DNA of 64,000 nucleotides from Diphasiastrum complanatum (GCA_029204225.1 CM055113.1:30321524-30385523), one strand, 5' to 3'. Counted from the first letter of the stretch, positions 22,230-33,433 are shown. The notes: generated by a model not told the origin, from the letters alone. A program made the numbers and translations.

Positions 22230-22745
22230 GCGACCAGTACTTGCGTAACCGGTTATTGTTGATGGGCGTAGCAAACAGTGTCCCATCCATTGTTTCTAAA
22301 GTCACTGCCCCTCCGATAGGATGTCGGTGATGCGATAAGGGCCTTCACCAGTGAACTTTAGCTTTCTTTTGATCGCCTTTGTCTTGTAAGATCAAATCTC
22401 CTTTTTGAAGATCTTTCTTGTGAAAACGACGATTATGCCAAGCCTTGCGATGTGCTTTCTCTGCGGCAAGAGCATGGATCGCTAACAAGCGTGTATCGCA
22501 CAACTTGTGTAGCACTTCGTGGCGAAGGTGGAGCGATCTTGTATCATCCAATCGTTGCACTGTGGCAATGCGAAGAGATGGAACGAGAAATTCTACTGGC
22601 ATGACTGCATCTTGGCCATACACCAGTTGGAATGGCGTTTGTTCGGTGCTGTCTTTGTATGTAGTTCTGAAAGCCCATAGAGTAGCGTGTAACTTGTGCT
22701 CCTAGTCTGATATGCTTGCTTCTACTGTCTTTGTCAATATGCCGC
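22230..22745 (-). pseudogene. Ty3/gypsy integrase C-terminal half
   Basis: Reads HATLWAFRTTYKDSTEQTPFQLVYGQDAVMP (across codons), PSLRIATVQRLDD, EKAHRKAWHNRRFHKKDLQKGDLIL and, past one stop, ETMDGTLFATPINNNRLRKY. This is the end of the integrase core plus the C-terminal DNA-binding segment of the Athila/Tat-like gypsy groups (LVYG..AVMP.E). Upstream on the minus strand the frame runs into protease/RT-linker sequence at about 22750, so RT, RNase H and the catalytic integrase part are deleted. Confidence 0.85.
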
Positions 22746-22749
22746 ACAG

Positions 22750-23140
22750 AAGAAAATGTTTCTCAAATCAATAGTCAGAGAAGGTGATTTGCTAAATAAC
22801 CATTCATATTCAAAAATTAAATCATTGCGGGCTAGGTCTAAAACATGAAAACTAACTAATTCTCTATATCCTTGTATCAAATCTGGGAGATTCGGCACTT
22901 TCACGTTTCAAGTCTCCAACTCTGTTCCTGAAGCTAAATCAACTCTGTGTCCATGATTACCGACTTCAGTTTCTAAGCTGAGTTTTTGCACAATATGAGA
23001 ATTAATGAAATTATGAGTAGAACCACTGTCTAATAAAATACTCACTTCTTGATCTTTATCTGTGCTTGTTAAACAAAACAGTTCATTAGGCAAGAAAGAA
23101 ACATTATTCTTTCTCTCCAGACAAAATTTCATCATATGTT
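22750..23140 (-). pseudogene. Gypsy aspartic protease
   Basis: Reads CNKPEHMMKFC at its start (last part of a zinc knuckle) and VSILLDSGSTHNFINSHIV, the protease active-site loop (D-S-G-S/A-T-H-N-F). Further on, FEYEWLFSKSPSLTID corresponds to the G.DWL...P..D segment at the protease-RT border. It is open from 23135 to 22908 and then shifts frame. The junction to integrase at 22745-22750 marks the internal deletion. Confidence 0.85.
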
Positions 23141-23990
23141 CAGGCTTATTACAAATAACATAAATATTCTTTCTTAGCCTTCATTTGGGACATAGATTTT
23201 TTCAGCTTTTTCTTCTTCGGTTTCTGGAGTTCCGACGCCCTTTGATCCAATTCATCAAAATATGTTGTTGCTCTCGGTCTGGACTGCGCTTCTTTCCCCT
23301 TTTTGGATTTCAAAGTGGTCGGAATCTGTTGAAGTTGCCAAATGGATGACATCGTCGTGGAGTCGTATGCTTTTGCTTCTGAAATAAGGCTTTGAAGCAC
23401 ATTCCTCCTGCATTCGTTCTGATAGTCAACATGCAACCCTAGGACAAACTGCCATAAAGCCAACTTAGGATCGAATGATGGAATTCTATTCCAGAGGTCC
23501 ATGAATTCTTGGATATAAGAGTCCAAGCTTTTACTATCCATTTTGCAGTTCACAAATTTTTGGTAGTAATCGACATCATCAGCTATCATGGAAACGTTTT
23601 TAAAGACTTCCGCAAAAGTATCTCAGGCTGTGGGTTGCCGACAAATCCCGCCACCATGACGACGCCTTGCCACGTACAGCACGACACTTTAAATTTTTTT
23701 CTTATTAGGAATCTCATACAAACTGAAGTAACTGCTCCACTTAATGAGGCAGTCCGGTCCTCCACAACTTTCGGTCTTTTCTCCTTCTTCTTTCTCGAAT
23801 AGGTTTCAGGCTAAAACCCAAGGTTTGAAGAAGATAATAATTCAATCTGAATCAAAAGAACTTCCATTTGCTTATCTCTCATATTATTCTGAATGGTTTA
23901 TATCATTGACTGCTGGACTCAATTGCTAGCATGTATGATGGTGCAGCCGGATTTGGCACAGCCGAATTTGCAGCTTCTCCGGCCATCTTG
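23141..23990 (-). pseudogene. Gypsy gag
   Basis: Open from 23589 to 23149: DYYQKFVNCKMDSKSLDSYI, EFMDLWNRIPSFDPKLALWQFVLG-like gag helices, then a Lys-rich tail (PKKKKLKKS) running into the knuckle. Before it, in other frames, an ATG at about 23988 begins MAGEAANSAVPNPAAPSYML, a likely gag start. Two or more frame changes lie between. No 5' LTR or primer site is visible upstream, so the element is truncated there. Confidence 0.7.
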
Positions 23991-24655
23991 AATTATCTAT
24001 TTTTAAAAAATAATTAATTTTTAGTTAATAATATTATTAACTATAAGTGAAGTATAGTTGACCGATTCTGACTAAAATTGACTCCAGTATGGTCAATTCA
24101 CTAACTTAGTTCAGTTCATAGACAATTCAAAAAATTGGAAAAAATTGAAAATTTTGAATTTTCGGAATTTAATTTTTTTAAAAATTTTATGTAATTTGAA
24201 ATTCATCAAAACATGCAACATTAACTGCTTTTTTGACATTATAAAATTTTTACGTAAATTTTAGTTTTATGGAGATTGTCAGCCTAATTTACATTTGTGA
24301 CCCAACCATCAAAGCACATGCGTATGACCACTCAAAACGATCATAAATCCCTCATGCATGCCAAAAACACTTTCAGAATCAACATGCAACCAATCCATAC
24401 AAGCACAGTACCACAATTTAGGGAAAAACAAGCATGCAATCAGAACATTTACATATCATTTCTTGCCATGTGTACTATATTTGGATCCTTATTGTTTTTG
24501 TACGGACATCAACTTTATTTCATTTTATGTTTGATGTTTGATCAAGTTCTTATTAAGTTTGTATCTCTTTCATTAAGTAGATGCTGATTTTTCTATGATG
24601 CAAATGGTGTAGATTGTGTTGACTTTCATACCAAAGATTAAGAGGATGATTTTGG
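23991..24655. other. No recognisable gene
   Basis: Very AT-rich (runs such as TTTTTAAAAAATAATTAATTTTTAG). The 5' LTR of the minus gypsy would be expected here but is not found. The ORF at 24297-24587 has no motif. Confidence 0.4.
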
Positions 24656-24659
24656 ATCT

Positions 24660-25080
24660 TAGTGATTCATATTTCTTCACAGAGGACACTTCTTATCATG
24701 CATTTTTCATCTTTCATGATGAGCCAAGAGATGTTCAAGATGCATCCAATCAAAAGAGTGGTATGAAGCCATGTCAAAGGAGTATGAAGCTTTGATTTCC
24801 AACAATTTTTGGGAGCTCGTGGATCCACCTATCAACAAGCATGTTATTGGATGCAAGTGGTTGTTTAGAGTGAAGTACAACAATGATGGATCTATCAACA
24901 AATTTAAAGCAAGACTATGTGCCAAGGGATATGCTCAAATTCGTGGTCTTGATTATAAAGACACCTTTGCACCCATGGCCAAGATTGTCACTATAAGGAT
25001 AATCATTTCTATTGCATGCTATTTCAAGTGGAGGATGTTCCAACTTGATGTTTCTAATGCCTTCCTCAATGGCTACTTCA
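24660..25080 (+). pseudogene. Copia RT fragment (N-terminal half)
   Basis: Reads EALISNNFWELVDPPINKHV, IGCKWLFRVKYNNDGSINKF, KARLCAKGYAQIRGLDYKDT, FAPMAKIVTIR and FQLDVSNAFLNGY (motif A). It starts within the linker before RT and stops just after motif A. Very close to the RT of the element at 59341-64000. No integrase in front and no YVDD behind: a scrap joined head-on to a minus-strand gag. Confidence 0.9.
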
Positions 25081-25490
25081 AGGCTCTCATCAATACATGC
25101 TAGCTCATCACCGAATGCTTTAACCTTAGTCTCTTCATTCTTTTGCAAACTAGAAAATATTTGTCTTCTTACAGTTAGAACCCTAGATGTAGACTTGGAT
25201 TCATAAAGCTTCTTCAAAGTTTTCCAAGCCTCAAAAGATGATGTGCACTTATCAACTTCCTTGAGAAGCTCATTGGCAACATTAATCTTTATCATGTGTA
25301 GAGCTCTTTTAGCTCTCTTGTCATACCTCAACTGATCTTGGGGTGCTTGACATCTCTTCTCCACACCTATAACAATCTCCATCAACTCATTCATCTCCAA
25401 TAAGAACTCCATCCTCACCTTCCAAGTAGAATAGTTGATTGAAGTAAGTCTAGCATTGCATTCCAACATGAAGCCACTTGAGGTTGTCAT
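25080..25490 (-). pseudogene. Copia gag, truncated
   Basis: MTTSSGFMLECNARLTSINYSTWKVRMEFL..., ending ...FGDELACIDESLE at the junction. NY..WK...E.LL near the start, ANELLKEVDKC...AWKTLKKLYES in the middle and the SRVLTVRRQIFSSL block are the UBN2/Copia gag pattern. It is open for 136 codons from the ATG, so the break is the inverted junction at about 25075-25090, not a stop. The leader and gag resemble those of the element at 32576-39008. Confidence 0.85.
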
Positions 25491-26071
25491 GTTGCAATGA
25501 TTTTTTCTTCTCTTTGAGCCTGTTCCAATGCACTTAGCACTCCCTTAGAATCAATAAATAAAACTCAAGAAGAAATCACAAAGATATGGAACATTCTATT
25601 CTCTCCTTTTTCTATTTTTTCTAGCAATTCCTAGCACATAGAATCTTGATTTCTTGATCACAATAGATCTAAACACAATATGATGAACTTTTGCTAACAC
25701 CTAAGATTGAAATACACTCTTGAAAAGTTCGAAAACCTGAAAATCAAGAGATCCTACCAGATTTAGAGTTTCTCCAAACATACAAAGTATTGAATCAAGA
25801 AGAATCTAGATGCAAAAGCTAGATTCTTGATATGACATTTACTAGAATGTATGATTCTTTACCATAGGCAACTTTTGTCTCCACATTCTAGTTAGTGGTT
25901 TAAAAAATCAGCCTACTACAAGTGATTTGATAAAAAATGATGATAGGATTGCAAAGATCCACTTTCTATACCAAGCATTTGTGTGTGTAGAGCCTCCAAA
26001 TCTACAAAAAAATTATGGCACCCTCAAAATATACCACTAGATTTGGTTGAATCTCCAAATTTGGCCTACAA
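25491..26071 (-). other. Copia untranslated leader
   Basis: Between primer site and gag ATG. The last 70 nt before the ATG resemble 34225-34285 of the plus-strand element (GGGAGTGCTAAGTGCATTGG against GTGAGTGCTAGGTGCATTAG). Confidence 0.6.
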
Positions 26072-26086
26072 CTTGCTCTGATACCA
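26072..26086 (-). promoter_or_regulatory. Primer binding site, initiator-Met tRNA type
   Basis: Minus strand TGGTATCAGAGCAAG begins right after the LTR end. Confidence 0.85.
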
Positions 26087-26582
26087 TGTGAAAATTTAAG
26101 ATCTAAAATGCACTTGATGGATCTTTGATCTTGGGCCTATTTGATCAACACATCTAGAAATAGCTAGAAGGTAGAAATCAACAATTTTAGCATGCTAATA
26201 TTGCATAAATCACTTAGGTCTGATCATGAACATAAAAATACAATAAGGTACGTTCGTACAAAAGCAGCAACTTATTGTCCTTCACATGCGTGGATTCAAG
26301 ATCTACAAGAAAATCAACATTCTACACATAGAAACTCAAGATACATGAGAAAGTGACATGAGATGGACATAGAATCAACAAAGATGAGTTTTCCATGTAT
26401 AATAAGAGGAAAAAGATCAGTTCTCCATGCTGGTACAACTATTTATAACAGCCATAATGTCATTTGGCCTTATACTCCAACTATGCCCTAAAATGGCAAC
26501 TTCTAGGTACTTAACAAAAAATCTAGCAATTATGGTCCAAATGCAATGTACCAAAATTGACCAATAAGAATGGGTTCTAACA
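26087..26582 (-). repeat. Copia 5' LTR
   Basis: Minus strand TGTTAGAACC...AATTTTCACA, 496 bp, followed by the primer site. A TATA box (TTATAAATAG) lies at 26439-26448 on the same strand, so transcription would run toward the gag at 25490. Confidence 0.8.
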
Positions 26583-26834
26583 TGACCTCATCCACTTATG
26601 TACTTGTTAAAAATAGTAATAACACTATTTAGCTTATTGACAGATATGAAACTATCTCTAAGTTGAGATTTCACTTTGGCTTCCAAAAATGCGAAATAAA
26701 ATATTGAGACTAGTTGACAATTTTCACAATCGATAAGTCGGATGACCCTTTCAAGCCTGTCTAATAATAAGGTATTTTTGCAGACTGTGCACCAATGCGA
26801 GTAAAATTGCAGCAAAATGAAAGTAGATTACCAT
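26583..26834. other. No recognisable gene
   Basis: A 75-codon minus-strand ORF here has no recognisable motif. Confidence 0.3.
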
Positions 26835-28980
26835 GGAATTTAGGAGAGTAGGAACAAAGGAATCATATACTGATGGAAGCTGCTAAGTGTATGATGGCTC
26901 ATGCGAAGGCACCAAAACAGTTGTGGGCAGAAGTAGTGGCTACATCAAATTATCTTCAAAATCGTATTTTGAAATTTCAAATACCGGATAAAATTTCTCA
27001 TGAGATATTGTGGAAGTCAAAGCCAAACCTAGCACATGTTCGGACGTTCGGATGCGCAGTGTATATGCACATACCAGATAAGCTGAGAAAGAAACTCGAT
27101 GAAAAGACAGAACAAGGTTTTCTGGTAGGATTCGAGTTACATTCGTCATATTATCGTGTCTATGTACCCAAAACTGGCAAGATAAAAGTTGTTCGAGATG
27201 TCAAATTTGATGAGTCGAAGTACATAGCAGACAATGATCTAGTCGGCTATGAAATTCTTAAAAACTATTATGAGCTACCAATGACTACAGAAGTAAAACA
27301 AGTAGAAGATGAAAGAGAGTTACCAGATTCAGAGGGAGGTCAAGATCGAGTACCTGACAGACTTGAATCACTAGCTCAAATCAGAATCGAACTCAAAACC
27401 TGCAGAATCAAACTCAAAACTACTTGTGAGAAGATCTGACAGACAACGAAAACCACCAAAAAAATATGGTCACTTTTAATACAGCCATCGAATTTTGTGG
27501 TATCTCTGATGAACCTTAAACATCCGAGAAAACTGTTGATGGACCAGATAAAGATTGTTGGATTCAAGCAATGGAGGACAAAATGTCATCCACGTATAAG
27601 AACAATGTATGGACACTTGCACATATTCCTGATGGAAGGAAACCAGTCAAATGCAAGTGGATCTACAAGATCAAAACAGGTCCTGATGGTGCAAACATCA
27701 GATATAAAGCTAGGTTAGTTGCTAAAGGATTTTTACAGAAGTATGGAATTGACTACACTGATACTTTCTCACCGGTAGTCAAACATACATCAATTCGCTT
27801 GTTATTCGCATATGTGATGGCTCATGATCTGAAAATCCATATTGTGGATGAGAAGAGTGCTTTCTTGCATGCAGAATTGGAAGAAGACTTATTCATGGAC
27901 CAACCACTTGGTTTTGTAAGCCAAGAATATCTAAAATACGGATGTCACATGAATAAAAGCATTTGTGGTCTGAAACAAGCAGCTAGACAAAGGTATAGAA
28001 AGAAGGACGAAGCACTACATTCCTTAGGCTTCAAACCTCTATTTGTTGAGTCAAATGTCTACATCAAACATGTCCAAAATGAAATAATCATTCTAGCTGT
28101 CTATGTTGATGACACAATTATCCTCTCAAGAAGAGGTAAGTTCAAAAGAGACATTTCTAAACTATTTGAGATCGCTAACCTAGGAGAAGCTAAAATCTAT
28201 CTAGGCTTGTAGATCATGAGAGACTTTGAAGGTGGTAAGTTTTATTTTCACCAACAAAAGTACACTCAAAAGATCATTGAAGACTTCAACATGCTCAAAT
28301 GCAAAGGTGTGCATACTGCCATGATACCTGGAACAATAATGAGCAAGGTGGATTGTCTACAGACTCTCGAGGAAGAGAAAGGAATGGCCAAAACACCCTA
28401 TCATAGGCTGATTGGATATTATTAAATCTAGCAGATAACACCATACCTGATATAGCGTTTGCAGTATATAGGTTGAGCCAATATAATCAAAATCCAGGAT
28501 CGTTGCATTGGAAGGTAGCAAAGAGAGTATTACAATATCTCCAGGAAACAAAAGATATGGAATGTGTTATTCGAAAGAAGCTGGATTTCACATCGAGTCT
28601 TACAGTGACGCAAGCTGGGCATCCATGAAGGATGATAGCAAGAGTATTTTAGGAGGTTGTGCTCTAGTATCTGGTGCAACCATACTTTGGATAAGCAAGA
28701 AGCAAACAACAATAGCTCAATCTTCCTGTGAAGCCGAATATGTAGCAGCAGCCAAGATGGCAAACGAGCTGGTCTAGGTCAAACAGATGTTGAAAGGATT
28801 CGATGAATCTATTTCTGAACCTTATGTCTTGTTAATGGATAACACTTCAGAAATCTATCTTACGAAAGATCCTATATTTTATTAAAAAATGAAGCACATA
28901 GCTATCAAATATCATGTGATTTGAGACTTAGTCGAGAAGAAGATACTGAAGACAGTTTTCATACCCACAAAGGATAGCTT
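26835..28980 (+). pseudogene. Copia pol: integrase C-term, RT, RNase H
   Basis: Starts inside integrase: MEAAKCMMAHAKAPKQLWAE, NRILKFQIPDKISHEILWKS, VRTFGCAVYMHIP, QGFLVGF (26873-27240). The RT is open 27571-28212: CKWIYKIKTGPDGANIRYKA, ARLVAKGFLQKYGIDYTDTF, VDEKSAFLHAELEEDL (motif A), SICGLKQAARQRY and LAVYVDDTIIL (YVDD intact). RNase H is open 28508-28777: SYSDASWAS, GATILWISKKQTT, SSCEAEYVAAAKMANELV, decaying to MKHIAIKYHVI near 28900. At least four stops or shifts (27439, 28211, 28423, 28776). gag, protease and the integrase finger are missing: 5'-truncated at about 26835. Confidence 0.9.
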
Positions 28981-29056
28981 ATATCTTTACGAAGCCACTC
29001 AGTAAGGTTTTGTTTGAGAAACAACGAAGAAGTGGGGTTAATCCAACTGCCCACTT

Positions 29057-29067
29057 TGAGAGGGAGC
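29057..29067 (+). promoter_or_regulatory. Copia polypurine tract
   Basis: TGAGAGGGAGC directly before TGTAGAACACC. Confidence 0.6.
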
Positions 29068-30028
29068 TGTAGAACACCTGTCAGATAGATCTCGATTCTA
29101 CTAACAAAGCGCGCAGTTTACTTGACAAAGGATGAGAAAGAAACGAACGCGAACTCGAAACATTTCTATTTGTGACCAACTCGAAAGATTCGCGAAGGAT
29201 TTGTGAAATTTATCTTGCAGTCAACTTGAAAGATTCGCAAAAAATTCGCGAAACAGCTCGTGGCTTTATTGTTGAAGCTCAAATGATTCACGAACAGAAT
29301 CTTGTCGCAAAATAGTTTGTATCTTGTTCAAACCTCAGATGTCGTGAACAATTTGCAAAATCTTTTGGATTCTTTTCCAAGCTCACCTGTCGCAAAACTG
29401 TCGCGAACAGTTCGTGAAATATTCTGAATTTCTTCTTCAAGCTCAAAGTTGTCATCTGTCGCGAACAATTTGCGAAAGACAAAAATGTTGCGAAGAGACA
29501 AGTGTCGCGAACAATTCGTGAAACACGAAGCTGAGACGAAGAGATGGACTGTCGAGAATATTTTGTGAACAAAAATTATTTGACCTTGAAAACAGAGCAT
29601 CTATTTGAATATCAACTGTCAAAAACGGTTAGATATCTACTATTACAGAATTAAAAGGCCAAAAGACCTCTAAATAAAAGGCCAAAAGACCTATCATGTT
29701 GCAATATAAATACATGTGCACTACTCGTTGTAACTCACTCAATCAAAGACACAACAGCGAGATAAGACAATGAGAGATGTATATTGATGATTCAGATTCA
29801 GAGTTATAAAAATCCGTTTTTGATCAATAGTTTCTTATTGTCTAAAAGTTGTCTTAAATTGTATCTTAATTCCACATATTATTTTCGCACGCATGTTCAA
29901 TTAGAGCAAATATTGTTCTATTAGTAAATAGATCGGATACATACCCAATTGAAGACAATGATATTAATTTGATTTATTCAAACTTTCATCATGTTCTCTG
30001 TGGAAGAATAATTACTATTTTTCCTACA
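29068..30028 (+). repeat. Copia 3' LTR with repeated TTCGCGAA-like words
   Basis: TGTAGAACAC...TTTTTCCTACA, 961 bp, with matching ends TGTAG/CTACA. The first 530 bp hold about ten imperfect copies of GTCGCGAACAATTCGTGAA or GATTCGCGAA. The 5' partner LTR is missing. Confidence 0.65.
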
Positions 30029-30222
30029 ACAAACATATAGAAATCAGGTATCATTATCTTAGAGAGAAAGTGCACAGCAAGGAAGTAGAACTGGTTTTCT
30101 GCAGAACAAATTACATGGCAGTAGATTACTTCACAAAGGCTCTATCAAAGGAGCAATATCTCAGATTTAACGATATGTTAAATCTGAAGATCAAAATTTT
30201 TTAGGATCCACATTAAGGGAGA
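30029..30222 (+). pseudogene. Copia RNase H C-terminus of a second element
   Basis: NKHIEIRYHYLREKVHSKEV, ELVFCRTNYMAVDYFTKALS and KEQYLRFNDMLNLK, the end of Copia pol (KHI.IRYH..RE...; AD.FTK.L). It follows directly on the LTR of the previous element, and the preceding RNase H already has its own version, so this is a different copy. Confidence 0.8.
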
Positions 30223-31054
30223 GTCTTAGATTTCTTATGCTCAGTCTTAAACAAATCGTTCAAGTAATGAGCATCCTGAAAAATCGAAGACCGACAACAT
30301 ATTTTTGGGCATTCACATTTTTTTTTTCCTTGAGATTTCTTGTACCTTAGAAATCATTTTAAGGCACCTTCTCCTTCTTCGTCTTTTTCGCTTCTTAGCA
30401 AAATATGTGACACACTGCCTCTAAACTAAGACACTTTTTGCCTTTCTCACTGCCTTTAGTTTAAGACGCCTTCGTCTTCTTCTCTGCCTTCAGTGCAAAG
30501 CACTTTTTTTGGCTTTTTTGGCTTTTTTGTCTTCTTCGCTACCTTGAATCTAAGGGCGCCTTAGGGATTTACATACCTTTAGTGTAAGGACACCTTCAGG
30601 AGTTGCATACCTTCAGTCTAAGGGCACCTTCGAGTTTTTCAGCTTTTTTGCGTTCTTGCTACATTGGCTGACCGACGTCGCCAACTTATTAGCAACCCTA
30701 AAACAGCTGGACAACCAAATATCCCAAAGGCGGTTAGCGGTTACCAACTTTGTACGTATGCAAAGATTGGCATAAATAGCATTAAAAGCTTGTAAGATAT
30801 TTTGTCTCTCGACACTTGTAAATATATATACTAGCTGAATCAAGCCTATGTAAGAGAAAATTGAGTTAATTGAAATTCTTTTTCAATTAGAGTTATCTGT
30901 AGCTAGCGTTATCACGCTCAACAAGCTGGCGCATTCTGTATGAAGTCTTCTTCTTGAATAATTCTGCTGCTAATTGTTGTGTTTCCGTTTCTACACGTCA
31001 CGCTCAATCCTCGAGCTTCTGTTGCTGCTCATGTGCAGCCGCGATTTTACGACA
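30223..31054 (+). repeat. Copia LTR between a pol end and a gag start
   Basis: Begins after AAGGGAGAG (30216-30222) and ends GATTTTACGACA at 31054, directly before a primer site. Its middle has several variants of CTTTAGTCTAAGG.CACCTTC (30400-30640), and TATATATACTAGC lies near 30823. The start has lost the canonical TG. Confidence 0.6.
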
Positions 31055-31070
31055 TGATATCAGAGTAGAC
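31055..31070 (+). promoter_or_regulatory. Primer binding site, mutated
   Basis: TGATATCAGAGTAGAC, one change from TGGTATCAGAG in the first eleven bases. Confidence 0.6.
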
Positions 31071-31182
31071 ATTTCTATTGCGGATTATCAGTCTTGTTTT
31101 TATCAAGAGGTCTTTCTAGCAAACGCGCAGCCAATAGTATTCCGACAGTCGTTGTTTCTACCAACGATCTCATTCAACCAGA

Positions 31183-31545
31183 ATGGATCCATCATCTAGT
31201 TCATCTCTCATTGACAAACTCGATGAAGATAACTACCATCTCTGGATATTCAAGATGAAGGTTATACTTCTAGCCAAAGAACCGTGGGACATCGTTGATG
31301 GCACAAAACTCAAACCAGAAGGTGATGCAGTCGTCATCACCAAGTGGAGACTGAGAGATGGCAAAACATTTGCCATGATTACCCTCAACATCAAGGACAC
31401 TCAGATCAGTCACATACGTGCTGCTCAGACTGCTAAGGATGCATGGGACATCCTAACAACTCTCTATGACATTAGAGATGTTACGTCCAAGCTTCATCTG
31501 AGGAAGAAATTCTTCACCCTCAGAATGTCTGATGCAAATAGTGTT
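31183..31545 (+). pseudogene. Copia gag, first copy, truncated
   Basis: MDPSSSSSLIDKLDEDNYHL..., then KMKVILLAKEPWDIVDGTKL, TKWRLRDGKTFAMITLNIKD and KDAWDILTTLYDIRDVTSKLH: a clean start of a UBN2-type gag (L.G.NY..W...M...L....LWD.V.G). After SDANSVSSH the frame runs into a copy of the LTR end, so gag is cut at about codon 121. The ATG at 31183 is the natural start, 112 nt after the primer site. Confidence 0.85.
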
Positions 31546-31602
31546 TCGAGTCACGCTGTCGCTCACGCGCACCCGCAATTTTATGACAGGTACAAGGCTT
31601 CC
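31546..31602 (+). repeat. Copy of the LTR end and degraded primer site inside gag
   Basis: GTCACGCTGTCGCTCACGCG and CCGCAATTTTATGACAGGTA resemble 31000-31056 (CGTCACGCTC..., CCGCGATTTTACGACATGAT). A second LTR tail therefore precedes a second gag. Confidence 0.6.
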
Positions 31603-31629
31603 ATATTCATGTGACATAGCCTCTTGTGC

Positions 31630-32345
31630 CACAAAATATTTGTCGATAACTTCTACATCTGGAAGTTAAAACTCCAGATCATGTTGATAGATAGATCTTT
31701 GGGATGTAGTAGAAGGTGTTGACCTGAAACCAGAAGATGGTGATCAAGTGAAGGCATGGAAGATCAAAGATCAGAAGGCCTTAGCATGTATCACACTCAA
31801 TCTGGTCAACTCCCAAATATCCCATGTTACCACATGCAAAACCTCTAAGGATGCATTAGATTTGTTATCAAATCTCTATGAGACTCATGATGTAACCACT
31901 AGATTACATCTGAAAAGGAAGTTCTTTACTCTTAGCATGTTTGATTCTACTGCCATCACTTCTCACATCAACAGCTTCAAGTCTTTACTGATCAGTTATC
32001 AGCTGTAGGATGCTCTATTCAAGATGATGATGCCATTATGACCTTGCTTTCTTCTCTTCCAAAGTCCTATGAACACTTTGTGGTGATGATCTCTACACAA
32101 CCCGACCTCACTCTTCAAAAGGTGATCAATCATCTTCTTCAAGAAGAAATGCGGAGAAAGACCAACAGCCTGTCTATCAAAGACAAATCCATGGCTCTAT
32201 ACACCAAGAAGAAAGACTACTCCAAGGGCAAGAATCAAGTGCATTAACAACAACAGAAGCCTCACACTCAAGGTGAGCATGGTGGATCGCGCAAAAAGCT
32301 TTTCTGCAGATATTGCAAGAGAGCCAATCACGACATCATCGAGTA
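31630..32345 (+). pseudogene. Copia gag, second copy, with broken zinc knuckle
   Basis: DNFYIWKLKLQIMLIDR, then after a shift KAWKIKDQKALACITLNLVN and SKDALDLLSNLYETHDVTTR, LKRKFFTLSMFDS (open 31748-32005). After another stop, TLLSSLPKSYEHFVVMISTQ and HLLQEEMRRKTNS follow. The knuckle FCRYCKRANHDIIE ends in a stop where the last Cys should be (32300-32345). It lines up with the first copy but is diverged, so it is another family member, not a recent duplicate. At 32345 the sequence changes to gypsy. Confidence 0.8.
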
Positions 32346-32575
32346 AAAAAGAGTGAATCAATGATTAAAATAATACTTGTGACATTTTGTTGCAGATCAA
32401 CAAACAAAATGGATTGATTGGTTGAATCTAGCTGAATTCAGTTACAATTCAATGTTTCACATGTCAACTAGAATGATATCTTTCTATGCATTATATGGAT
32501 TTAAGCCAGTAAAACCAAACGATATGGAATTAGTAGATGTAACAATAGCAGATGAATTGTAGAATATGCAAAACA
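32346..32575 (+). pseudogene. Ty3/gypsy integrase scrap
   Basis: TKWIDWLNLAEFSYNSMFHM, then STRMISFYALYGFKPVKPND, the end of the gypsy integrase core (W...L.LAEF.YN...H.S....PF...YG..P). Nothing else of this element remains. Confidence 0.75.
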
Positions 32576-33136
32576 TGTTAAAATTACACAAGCTAGTTTG
32601 ATTTTTCCACTTGTAAATTGCATTGAGGCCATGTTCGGGAATGTCACACGTGCCAAAAGCATAGGATACTCTTTTCTAAGTCATATTCCTAACCTTTCTT
32701 TGGAATGGAACCTTTGGAATGATGCCAAATTGTGCATAGATAGGCTAGAGAGATTCTAGGAGCTAAAAATAGCAATTTTTACATTGTTTTGAATCTCGAG
32801 ATCTCGTTAGGGTGGATATTATGAACTAATCGGTTAGAAATTAGGGTTAGGTTCTGAGAGCATTGCTTTGTGTATTGTCTTCAAGCTATTATGTATGATC
32901 TTAGGAGATTTCCAAAAGTGGTAGCATGCTGTAGTAAGGCCTTTTTGCTATTATTTTTGGCTGCCATCAGTACCTTTCATTAGTTTCTTTTGTCTCTTGA
33001 ATGCTTTGTCAAGTTCATGTGTATCAAATGTAGCATTAGGATGCTTTGCCATTTCTAGATTTTGTAGCTTGTTGTGCAAAGATCTTAGCCAAGTATTTTA
33101 GGAGTTTGGATCCATTCAAGATCCACTTTTTTCACA
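32576..33136 (+). repeat. Copia 5' LTR
   Basis: TGTTAAAATTACAC...CTTTTTTCACA, 561 bp. The last 280 bp (from GAGAGCATTGCTTTGTG) are nearly the same as the 3' LTR; the first half is strongly diverged and shorter. The flanking 5-mers of the pair (AAACA and CTTTC) do not match. Confidence 0.8.
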
Positions 33137-33151
33137 TGGTATCAGAGCTAG
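33137..33151 (+). promoter_or_regulatory. Primer binding site, initiator-Met tRNA type
   Basis: TGGTATCAGAGCTAG directly follows the LTR end CACA. Confidence 0.9.
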
Positions 33152-33433
33152 TTGGCTATTATTTCTAGTAAGGTTTTCATTTATGGTGATATTTGGATGT
33201 TTGATCAAGTTCTAGCATGATTATGCATTGCACTGTTGATCAAATTTTACTAGCCTTTGTTTTGTGAGTTGAACTTGTGGATTAAAAGCATATTTCAGGT
33301 CTATTGAAGATCAGACATGAAGAAGCTATTTTTGATTAGATCATAACACCTAGTCATTTGTTGATTGTGAGGCTTGTGCATCTTCAATACTAACAATGTT
33401 CTGTTCAATGTATTGTTGACAATCTCCACTTCT

